NCBI GenBank assembly: GCA_001313365.1
Contig: BBFS01000156.1
Span: forward strand, 1-6,418
Reading direction: 5' to 3'
DNA from: Paenarthrobacter nitroguajacolicus JCM 14115
GTDB lineage: Bacteria; Actinomycetota; Actinomycetes; Actinomycetales; Micrococcaceae
DNA length: 6,418 nt
A model generated the notes under the pieces. The model was not told the DNA's origin. It made no database searches and was given only the letters and a program-made list of their open reading frames with translations. Position 1 is the stretch's first letter. Each line of letters starts with the position of its first letter. Positions 1-6,418 of the stretch are shown here, one piece after another. The translations under genes and the position numbers were made by a program.

Positions 1-2339
1 CGGGCGGGCCCTGGCACGTGCCGGCCGGTCAGTGGCCCGTTGCCCCCCAGGTGCCGTCCGGGGCAACCCAGGTGCGTGTGAGCCTGAGCCGTACCCGATC
101 CGCTCGAGGACGGAGATGACAGCGTCCGGATTCGGTGTGGCCGGATCAACGGATAGGACGCGTCTGAGCGGGCTATCGGCGGAGTGCCCTGTTCCCTGCA
201 GGAGGAGCTGACCGTCGGTGGCGAGCAGTGATCCGTCGCCGATGACAGAGCCCAGCAACAGGCCCGAAGCCAGAAGGGCGCCTTCAATCCCGGACCGATC
301 CGCGTCCGGGATGCCGTCGGAGAAGTCAACCGCCCGCCACAGCGGGACTGATCCTTCCGGGCCAGTGCCCAGCCAGGAAGGACCCGCCGGGGGGGTTGGT
401 CGATGGCTGCTTGGAGCTTGGATTTTTCGTCATCAAGCCCGGCCCGCTGCAGCACGTCAGTTTTGTCCGCGTTGTCAAGGGAAAAGAGTGCTGAGTCATG
501 GCGCTGACGGGCGGCGGTCCCCTTGATGGTGGCCGCCCTGTCTAGCTTGCCCAGTGAATTGGGGGGGTCGGTCAGAACAGAATCGGGGGGTTTTGAAGGA
601 ACGCTTTGATCGGGTCGTGCCCGAAATCCACCGACAAGGGCCTCGGTCGTCTCGGGTGCGCTGACCCACCCCCCCCTCCACTGGTCCGACAGCGCGGTCA
701 GCTCCGACCTGAGATGGTCGGCAGCCTCGGTTGCCTCGGCCGCAGCCTTATCGGCACGGTCCTGGTCCTCTTCCGCCCGCTGGTCAGCTGCGGCAACCTT
801 CGATTTTTCTTTCTCCAGTTGTCGGGCCTGATCGAGCCGGGCACCCGCTTGCCGCTGGCGCATATCCGCTGCTTTGATTGTCAGGCCGATCCGCGCCTGC
901 TCGCCAGAGATGTCGGCGGGCGTAACGCACAGTACCGCGGCGGCCGGCCGGTCAACAGGTTCGGGACCGGCTTTCCGGATGGTACGGACGGTGTCCATGG
1001 CGGTAACGGCATGGACTGCATGTACAGACGCGGTGCCGGCGAAGTTCGCCGGCACTCCTGCGGATCCTAACTGGGCGTGAGCTTCTGCTAGTTCGCGCCT
1101 GCTTCCTTCGCTGCCTGTTCTGCGGCCACGGCACGGGTGGACGCATCCCTGACACGTGAAATCTCGTTGCGCCGCGCCGCTGCTGCCGCTGAAAAGGCAC
1201 TGTCCGAGGACCGGGCCAGAGCGGCGATCTTCCGCTCCCTTTCATCGAGGTCGCGGGCATGGGCGTAGGACGCTGACGACTTGATACCGGTAATGGTCGC
1301 TTCGAGGTGACCTTCGGCGTCGACGAGTTCAGCCACGGTCCTTTCTACCTTCCGCTTCACTTCGACCATGTTCAAATGTTTCGAGTGGCGCTGGTCTGCG
1401 TGATGCAAGGCTTGCTGGGCTGCTATCGCCGATTCATCGGCAGCGGTGGCGGCGCCCGCGAGGACCTTGGCGGCGTACTTCCGGTACGTGCCGAAAAAGG
1501 TGTTGACGTGCCGGTAGGCCGACTCGAGGCGCTCTTGCCCTGCACGGGTCTCGGACAGCCCGTCGAGCTGTTCACCGGCTGCGTTCAAGGCTGCCTCGCC
1601 CAGGGGGGGCGGCAACGCATCGGAAAGGATCTGCGGAAGGCGCCCTTCCTCGATGCGGTTTCCGACATCGGGAGAACGAAGGGTGTGGGTCAGCTGCATC
1701 AGCCCGACGAACCGGTCCCGGCCTGATTCGCCTGTCAGGCCGTACACAGTGTTGCGCACCCGCTCACGATGTACCTCCGGTGAATCGGTGATCCGGTCGG
1801 CCCCGATCAGCGAGGTCAGTTGGTCACGGGAGAGGACCTCCCGGGTTGAGGACATCAGCTGCAGGTCGTGCCCCCCACACGCAGGGGTGTTGTGAAATAC
1901 CAGACCTTCGCGTCTCCGGTGGATTGTGAGAACCGGATGAACGCACCGAGCGTCAGGTGCTCAACATGGACTCCGTCGTCGGCGGCGTCCCCCCCGGTTG
2001 TTGTTTCCCGCACTAATTCAAGCCACAGGTAGCCTTCGCGCTACCGCCAGGGGTGCTGCCGGCTTTCATCAGGTCCTGGAGCCGGACCTTGCCCGAGCCG
2101 GTGGCATCCATTTTCCGACGGTCCGCATCCAGGAGGTAGGGCAACAGCATCTCAAGTGCCCGGGACTTGCCGGATCCGTTCGTGCCCCCCCGCAGCACGA
2201 GGCGGCCGCCGGAGCAGTTGAATGTGGCGTCATGGTAGTGCCAGACGTTGAGCAGGCCAGCCCGGCTCATCCCCCACCGTTGCGGGTTGTGGCGGCCGAG
2301 AATTTCGGCAGTGTCGTGTCCGATGGCGGAAGTTGTCAT
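1..2339 (-). CDS. jetC: JetC, SMC/MukB-like ATPase of type II Wadjet (TIGR02680 family); 3' end outside window; frame broken
   Basis: ATPase and coiled-coil subunit of a Wadjet condensin, which binds ATP and extrudes DNA loops. The N-terminus carries the family signature SRAGLLNVWHYHDATF, then the Walker A loop GTNGSGKS (2163-2186) and ALEMLLPYLLDAD. Further on are EGYLWLEL, a LTLGAFIRFSQSTGDAKVWYF strand region, SDALPP, a long Ala/Glu/Arg-rich coiled coil (about 1560-700) and VPLWRAVDFSDG (about 330-305), then VAPDGTW near base 50. About 775 residues are present. Walker B and the signature motif should lie beyond base 1. The ATG at 2339 overlaps the jetB stop (ATGA). Frame changes are needed at C6 1871-1876, G7 389-395 and C6 43-48, at about 2036-2045 and about 1092-1098 (one base short) and near 75-95. 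The frame between about 590 and 690 is uncertain. Between breaks the protein looks fully conserved. Family assignment is from remembered motifs. Confidence 0.92.
1033..1055. repeat. Perfect 11-base inverted repeat with 1-base centre inside jetC
   Basis: GTGCCGGCGAA, then G, then TTCGCCGGCAC. It lies in a coding stretch for GVPANFAGTAS, where the coiled coil appears interrupted. A second inverted repeat, GTCCATG/CATGGAC (993-999 and 1010-1016), is adjacent. Either codon choice or a hairpin-forming element could explain this. Confidence 0.6.
2163..2186 (-). other. Walker A (P-loop) codons of jetC
   Basis: These codons encode G-T-N-G-S-G-K-S, the ATP-binding P-loop, about 55 residues into JetC. 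This is the usual position for a TIGR02680 protein. It is directly preceded by the C7 tract 2185-2191, which reads as an extra glycine (LRGG rather than the family-like LRG), consistent with a tract of 4 read as 7. Confidence 0.93.
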
Positions 2340-3632
2340 GGCTGGTCCTGGGGTGCGGTATGGGAAAGGTCGGGGAAAAGCGTATCGGTTTGTTCCAGAT
2401 GACCTCCGGGGGTCGCCTCGAGCCGGTGCAATGACCGTGGCTTGGCACTGGAGCGGACAGGTTCGGGCCGGTACCTGCCGCAGGCAGCATGCAGCACGAG
2501 TCCGTTGTCGGTGGCCGTCGCCAGATCGACGGATGTGAGGATCTGGACGACTTCGGTACGCAGGCGGGCGAGGTCGTCGATGACGTCGTTGCGCCAGTTT
2601 CGGGAATTTTGCTCGGCGAGGTGCTCAAGGTTGTCATCGACCAGTTCCCAAGTCGCCAGGACGCCCGGGACGAGCCGGCCGCGGATCAGGGCCTCCGCGC
2701 CTGAGGATGGGCGGAGGGTGTCAATGAGGGCGTCCAAAAGCAACAGTGCGGCCTGCCGGGCTGTGCCGTTGCCGGGGGGAAGGCGACATCTGTCATCTCT
2801 TCTTCGGTGTCGTAGGCAGAACTCCTTCGGCGCGGACTTCCAGTTTCAGCCCGAACGCGTCCGACAGGGCCTGGGCGACGTCATTTCTTTCGCGGGACAG
2901 CGCGTCACGTTCATTCTCGGTGAGGTCTTCACGGCGTACGAGGGGGGGTTTTCAATGATTCGGCGCCGCAAATCACGTCGTGGCTGAGCTGGAAGGTCCG
3001 GGTCGGGTGCCCACAGCTGATCAGGCTCCTCAACGGTGTAGAGCGGGCGCGCGAGCAGCTGAGGCAGCAGCGACCGGTTGATTGTCAGGAGCGCTTCATC
3101 GTTCCGTTCACCCCCAGCCGGTAACAGTCCCGTCCGTTTCGATGAGCACACCCCATTCGAGCAGGAGGCTGATGGCGGCAACCAGTGCTCGCCGTTCAAC
3201 GAGGACGTCGTCGATGCTGAGCCCGGCGGTGGCGGCGTCAGCGCGCAGCTGTTCAACGAGCTGGGAGAGCAGGATTTGTTCGCCGGCTGACGGTGAGAGC
3301 AGCCCGGCGCAGATCAATGCGAGGTATGTGTAAGCGCGGGGGGGAGAAATCACTGCCGTTGCTGCGCCGGGCCGGGCGCGCGGGAGCCTCCATCGGCAGC
3401 GGAGCTTTGGTGAGTCTGGCGAAGCTCGCCTCAATGATCAGGGTGTACCCGGCGGTTGTGGCGAACGTGGATTTCAATGCTGATGCGTTCCGGCGGACCA
3501 GGGCCATCTGCTCGGGGGGTACCGTGCGGTCGTCATTATGGGATGCATGAGCAGGAAGCGTGCTTCTTCTTGCCTCTCGGCGTCGGCATGCGCGGATGTT
3601 CCCGCCGGCTCGCGGGCGCCGGGGGGGATCAC
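2336..3632 (-). CDS. jetB: JetB, MukE-like subunit of type II Wadjet (TIGR02678/DUF2398); frame broken
   Basis: Winged-helix accessory subunit that, in Wadjet complexes, bridges the JetA kleisin and the JetC heads. The start is GTG at 3632, inside the jetA stop (GTGA overlap); the stop TGA at 2338-2336 overlaps the jetC ATG. The reconstructed product is about 428 residues, near the usual family size. Segments in order: AERQEEARFLLMHPIMT, EQMALVRRNASALKSTF, AYTYLALICAGLLS, a DDVLVERRALVAAISLLLEWGVL helix pair, NDEALLTINRSLLPQLLA, LVRREDLTENERDAL, the family-like RAEGVL, then MTDVAFP and a helical C-terminus. Frame changes are needed at G6 3514-3519 (fits 4), G7 3338-3344 (fits 6 or 3), C5 3111-3115 (fits 4), G7 2942-2948 (fits 5), about 2815 (one base short) and G6 2774-2779 (fits 4). 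No membrane or signal segment is seen; the protein should be cytosolic. Confidence 0.9.
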
Positions 3633-5152
3633 CGGGTCCCCGTCATTGCGCGTTCAACGGCGAAGGAGACGTCCGCGGGGGTGAACCTCCAGGAGGAGGT
3701 CATGAACGGTCAATGACCCGTCGTCGCTGTAAATCACGGTGCGGTGACCCTCTGCGGGGGGGATGACGATGAGGGTCAGGCCGAGGCTGGTGTCCGTGTG
3801 GACCATGGCTTCAGTGAGGTCCTGTTCGGCCGCCATGAGGGCTCCGAAACGGTCGAGGAGCAGTTCCCTCGCTGCCGGCGAGAGGCGCGCGCCATTGAGG
3901 TTTTCGGACGCTATGAGTTCGGCTGTAGCAGCTTCCAGACGCTCGGCCTCTTCCTGGGCCTCGTTAAGGAGGATTTCGCGTTCGAGGCCAGGGTCCAGTA
4001 CGCGGCTGGCGCGTCCCCCCCGTGCGGCGCGGTCACCTCGCTCCCGCAGCGACAAGGGCACATCAACCGGTTCGGCGTCACCAGGAAGTGGTGGGGGCCC
4101 TCCCGTCCGTTGTCCTCGTCCGGACCGCGGAGCAGGTGTCTGGAGGGGGGGTAAGCGCCGAAGGCCGCATTGAAGATCCGGTGGGAGGTCTTCGCATCGG
4201 AGGCGTCGAACCACTGTGCCAGGCGCAGAAGGTCTGCACGTCGGGACACTCCGGTGCCCGTTGCGGCGAGCATGCGTTTGGCGTTAGCGATGAGCTGCGC
4301 CAAAGCCTGGTCAGCGGCACCGCGCAGTTGGGCGGGACCGGATTCGCCGCTGCGTCCGGTGTACCAGGCGGTGAGTTCATCCCAGTCCTCGGCGCTGCGC
4401 CCCGGGGGGGACCTCTCCGTAATCGTGCCATCGGTGTCAGGCAACGAGGGCAGCGAATCGAGGGCGTCCAGCATAACGGACAGCCGCGACTCAAGCGCTT
4501 CAAGGAGGGTTGCGATTGCGGGGGGCGTGACGGGAGACGTCGGCGCTGATCAGGTCGACGTAGCTCATCAGGATCTCCTTGAAGCCTGCATACTCGGGGC
4601 CGCCAAGGTCGTACCGGGAGATACGGGACTGGACGAAGGCGTAAAAATCCTTGGAGGAGTCTGCGAACAACCGCTGGTTCTGGAACACAGTGGTGACCTC
4701 GCCGGCGAGAGCGTCGGCGTCGATCGACTCAGGATTGTCGAGGCGGTTGCTGATGCGCTGAAGCGTCTCAACTGTGACGCCCAGCAGTTCCCTGGCCACT
4801 TCACGGGCGCCGTCGCTGGCTTTGAGTAAATCCTTGACCTGTCGGGCTACCCGTCCGCCGAGCTTGGATACCTGATACCGGGAGCGGGAGCTGACCCATT
4901 CGGCCACCGTGGCAGCACGTGCGACGCGAACCGACCGCACAAGGTTGCCCCCCCACTGCTCCAGCTGGCGACAGCGGACTTCAAGGTCGTCGATACTGAT
5001 CTGGGTACCGGAGCGCTTAAGCGCCCCCCCTGCGCCTCACCTGCCGATAGGTCGGCCAGGAGGGTGGAAGAAAATAGGCTCATGATGGCGATGTACTCTT
5101 CGGCATTGTCAGCTGTCACGTACCGGTACAGATCGTCGCTCCTGCGTTGCAT
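3629..5152 (-). CDS. jetA: JetA, kleisin-like subunit of type II Wadjet (TIGR02677/DUF2397); frame broken
   Basis: MukF-like kleisin linking the SMC heads. First gene of the operon; product about 500 residues, as expected. Family-like segments in order: DDLYRYVTADNAEEYIAIM near the start, IDDLEVRCRQLEQWGNLV, a long helical middle, LRLAQWFDASDAKTSHRIFNAAFGAY, PSRHLLRG, a TTSW motif, DAEPVDVPLSLRERGDRAARG, RASRVLD, a helical stretch and VIYSDDGSLTVHDLLLEV. The start used is ATG 5152, behind GGCGGAGG. An upstream ATG (5183) has a stronger G-rich ribosome site but is one frame off. Frame changes are needed at C7 5024-5030 (fits 5), G6 4520-4525 (fits 5), G5 4093-4097 (fits 4), about 4075-4082 (after TTSW) and G5 3677-3681 (fits 4). 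With the last correction the gene ends at TGA 3631-3629, overlapping jetB. Confidence 0.9.
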
Positions 5153-5317
5153 CTGCCTCCGCCTGTGTTGCGCCAGCGTCCATCACGGAATCCCCCTCTG
5201 CTGATTGCTGCCGCGCTAGGGTCTGTTGCCCTTGGTCGGTAGGTATTTCGTTGTCTGGCCCACAGTAGGGCAGTGGTGCGACACTTTGATCGGTCGCGCT
5301 CGCCGTACGTGAACGAA

Positions 5318-5347
5318 AGTATCACGATCTGGTAGAGATGTCACCAA
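5318..5347 (-). promoter_or_regulatory. Candidate promoter for the jet operon
   Basis: On the minus strand TTGGTG (5347-5342) is followed after 18 bases by GATACT (5323-5318). The start of transcription would be near 5311, giving a leader of about 160 bases before jetA. The match is moderate. It is supported mainly by position, in the only AT-rich stretch upstream of jetA, and by the back-to-back arrangement with a much better plus-strand promoter. Confidence 0.35.
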
Positions 5348-5353
5348 AAGGTC

Positions 5354-5383
5354 TTGACGAATGTCCAAGGATAGATCTATAAT
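5354..5383 (+). promoter_or_regulatory. Near-consensus sigma-70/SigA-type promoter, plus strand
   Basis: TTGACG (5354-5359), an 18-base spacer and a perfect TATAAT (5378-5383). Predicted start near 5390. No protein gene on this strand follows, but a strong intrinsic terminator lies about 300 bases downstream, so the promoter should drive a short transcript. The spacer contains the 10-base palindrome ATAGATCTAT (5371-5380), partly overlapping the -10 box, which could be an operator or a coincidence. Confidence 0.65.
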
Positions 5384-5455
5384 ACGACATTCAACAAGGG
5401 GCTGTCCGGTGACTGGAAGGTAAATAGCGCTGCTGCGCAGAAACAAGGGCATGGA

Positions 5456-5524
5456 ATGGCATCCGACGAAGACAAGGGCGTCAACTACGGATCAGCTGAG
5501 GTGACGGTCCGCGTCACTTGCTGA
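5456..5524 (+). CDS. Possible 22-residue peptide inside the predicted small RNA
   Basis: ATG at 5456 to TGA at 5522-5524, beginning MASDEDKGVNYGSAEV. No clear Shine-Dalgarno precedes it beyond a loose AAGGGC at 5445-5450. Its 3' half and stop codon lie inside the hairpin 5491-5525, which suits RNA structure more than coding. No family is recognised. It could be an incidental ORF or a leader peptide. Confidence 0.15.
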   Translation: MASDEDKGVNYGSAEVTVRVTC

Positions 5525-5525
5525 T
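5491..5525 (+). other. Long RNA hairpin
   Basis: ATCAGC (5491-5496) pairs with GCTGAT (5520-5525). After a TG bulge, AGGTGACG (5499-5506) pairs with CGTCACTT (5512-5519) with one G-U, around the loop GTCCG. About 14 pairs in total, in the 5' half of the predicted small RNA. Confidence 0.6.
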
Positions 5526-5590
5526 TTCGCCCACTCGGTCAGTTAGTTCCCATGGGTAGTAGCTGAACAAAACCGGGGGGGAATCACGGT

Positions 5591-5622
5591 GGTTTACATT
5601 TGGCGCTTTTCGCCAACAAACC
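5591..5622 (+). other. Compound RNA hairpin
   Basis: GGTTT (5591-5595) pairs with AAACC (5618-5622). The inner TTGGCG (5600-5605) pairs with CGCCAA (5611-5616), loop CTTTT, with an asymmetric internal loop between the two stems. It has no T-run after it, so it is not a terminator. It is probably a structural element of the predicted RNA. Confidence 0.55.
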
Positions 5623-5658
5623 CTAGCTCTCACAACGTCGGCTATTAGTCGACTTTAG

Positions 5659-5694
5659 AAGGCGGATAGCGAGCAATCGCTGTTCGCCTTTTTT
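5659..5694 (+). terminator. Intrinsic (rho-independent) terminator
   Basis: AAGGCG (5659-5664) pairs with CGCCTT (5685-5690) and AGCGA (5668-5672) with TCGCT (5677-5681), with GAT/GTT internal loop and a GCAA tetraloop. Six Ts follow at 5689-5694, the first two within the stem. Strong in the plus direction. In the minus direction the stem is followed only by TTCTAAAG, so it may serve the HNH gene (stop at 5734) weakly. Confidence 0.85.
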
Positions 5695-5733
5695 GTGCCC
5701 AGCTTGAGGGAACGCAGCTCCGCTGGTGGATGT

Positions 5734-6418
5734 CTATGTTCTGGAGGGGCGGTGTCCGGGTAGGGGTGGGGCTTTTGATTGATAGCTGTGTCCGGTGGGG
5801 GTGCTGATACCCAAGGTGTGTATACCCCCCCGTGCACGTCGGCATGTACGGTTTTGCTGGCCCAGCCGGGGTTTTCCTTGGTGTGGTTGCACGCCTCGCA
5901 CAGACCTGCACCGTTGGCGAGGTGTGTTTTCCCTCCGGAACGCCACGGAAGAACATGGTCGATATGCCGGATGGGCGCATCGCAGTACGGCATCCGGCAG
6001 GTATCGTCGCGGGTTTCAATGAAACGCCGAAGCCTCGTCGGGAAGAGCCGGGCTTTGGAGTCCATGCTCAGGAGCTCGCCACTGGCTGGTGCGGTGTAGA
6101 GCCGGCGAAGCCAGACAGTGAGCTCTGTATCCGGCGTTCTCGCGTGGACCTGGCCGGTTTGTCCCGAACCGACTATTTCCCGTGCCCATTCGGCGGGGGA
6201 CTATTCCGTAGCCCTTGAGCCGGGCTGGTTCGCTGTCGCCTTGGAACAGGGTGCGGTCGGTCATGACGAGGTCCAGGTTGATCCCTGAAATCCCGCCCGG
6301 TGTACCGGTGACGCGCTCGACCAAGGTATCGGCCATGACCTGACCACGAGTCGGGACAACACCAGAGCCCGCATCACCGCTGGAACGGGCCGAATCAGCA
6401 GCACGGCAAAGAGCCGCA
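5734..6418 (-). CDS. HNH endonuclease of the DUF222/13E12-repeat type, C-terminal part; 5' end outside window; frame broken
   Basis: Typical actinobacterial 13E12/DUF222-HNH protein, cut off by the window edge. The visible DUF222 end includes [17 protein letters not shown] and [15 protein letters not shown]. The HNH domain follows: [20 protein letters not shown], a CRMPYC pair, HIDH (5955-5966), [14 protein letters not shown] and PGW. These give the paired cysteines and the H..N..H metal-binding set. The tail reads [20 protein letters not shown] and stops at TAG 5736-5734. Two homopolymers break the frame: G5 6195-6199 (fits 4) and C7 5825-5831 (fits 5). Once both are allowed for, the reading is continuous and the catalytic residues are present. 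The family is common, often multicopy, with poorly defined biology. Nothing ties it functionally to the neighbouring Wadjet genes. Confidence 0.88.

Larger units (their letters stand above)
5390..5694 (+). ncRNA. Predicted structured small RNA of about 305 nt, unrecognised
   Basis: Defined by a good promoter at 5354-5383 and an intrinsic terminator at 5659-5694 with no convincing protein gene between. It contains at least three further hairpins: a short GCGC/GCGC stem (5427-5438), a long stem 5491-5525 and a compound stem 5591-5622. I do not recognise it as tmRNA, RNase P RNA, SRP RNA, a tRNA or a known riboswitch. It carries a G7 tract (5575-5581) that may be inflated like the others in this window. 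It could encode a very short peptide (5456-5524). The transcript is divergent from jetA and convergent with the HNH gene. Expression and boundaries are inferred. Confidence 0.5.
5153..5733. other. Intergenic region between jetA and HNH gene
   Basis: No protein gene is supported here. Two minus-strand open frames (5116-5325 and 5216-5452) have unconvincing composition and overlap the promoter signals. The region holds the candidate jet promoter, the plus-strand promoter, the predicted small RNA and its terminator. On the minus strand, 5191-5199 reads AGAGGGGGA, a strong ribosome-site-like sequence ahead of GTG 5186 and ATG 5183. Confidence 0.7.

Noticed and set aside
4170..4829. Long plus-strand open frame (219 codons), with others such as 2442-2987 and 3744-4154
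   Set aside because: They lie antisense to well-conserved jetA/jetB segments, show low-complexity Arg/Ser/Pro-rich composition and match no family. They are GC-rich shadow frames.
389..5030. Programmed ribosomal frameshifting or transcriptional slippage at the G/C tracts
   Set aside because: It would need about 15 independent events with differing shifts in one operon and would occur in an unrelated gene as well. No supporting stimulatory structures are consistently present.
1..5152. Wadjet operon as a genuinely decayed pseudogene cluster
   Set aside because: Breaks concentrate at G/C tracts, conserved motifs and gene overlaps are intact, no genuine in-frame stop was found between breaks, and the neighbouring HNH gene shows the same pattern. 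Not excluded, but less likely than sequence error.
5216..5452. Minus-strand open frame of 78 codons upstream of jetA
   Set aside because: No recognisable domain and no clear ribosome site. It spans both promoter candidates and AT-rich DNA.
5390..5694. tmRNA, RNase P RNA or 6S RNA
   Set aside because: It lacks the tRNA-like ends and a tag ending in LAA expected of tmRNA, lacks the RNase P GAGGAAAGTCC-type core, and its 5' and 3' ends do not pair as in 6S RNA.
1..6418. CRISPR array, insertion sequence, tRNA or attachment site
   Set aside because: No direct-repeat array, transposase, terminal inverted repeats or tRNA cloverleaf was seen on either strand.

Overview
The window looks like chromosomal or island DNA of a high-GC actinomycete, probably Micrococcaceae/Arthrobacter-like. 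The grounds are GC-rich codons, actinobacterial-type protein families and a DUF222/13E12-type HNH endonuclease; the genus is inference. All recognisable protein genes lie on the minus strand. From right to left they are the 3' part of an HNH endonuclease gene (window end to 5734), a 580-base gap without a confident protein gene (5153-5733), and three overlapping genes: jetA (5152-3629), jetB (3632-2336) and jetC (2339 to beyond base 1). These match TIGR02677/DUF2397, TIGR02678/DUF2398 and TIGR02680, the kleisin, MukE-like and SMC/MukB-like subunits of a type II Wadjet (JetABCD) anti-plasmid condensin. The nuclease jetD (DUF2399) would be expected just past base 1 and is not visible.

None of the genes reads in one frame. 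Each is a chain of well-conserved segments in alternating frames. Most breaks fall on G or C homopolymers: by eye there are 16 tracts of exactly 7, one of 8 and six of 6, but only about seven of 5. Where flanking frames and family motifs allow a judgement, the natural length is usually 4 or 5. A smaller set of breaks looks like one missing base at a GG/CC-type site. The same signature is seen in the unrelated HNH gene, while start/stop overlaps and conserved motifs are intact. I therefore favour systematic sequence or assembly error over real gene decay, though the sequence alone cannot prove it. I give reconstructed gene spans rather than the fragmentary ORFs.

The gap between jetA and the HNH gene holds a separate signal on the plus strand: a near-consensus sigma-70-type promoter (TTGACG, 18 bases, TATAAT at 5354-5383), several strong hairpins and a textbook intrinsic terminator (5659-5694). 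This predicts a structured transcript of about 305 nt, divergent from the Wadjet operon and convergent with the HNH gene. I do not recognise the RNA. A weaker minus-strand promoter candidate for the jet operon lies back-to-back with it (5318-5347).

Known biology of the family: JetA, JetB and JetC form an SMC complex that extrudes DNA loops and recognises small circular DNA, which JetD then cleaves. The tight overlaps here imply one co-translated operon.
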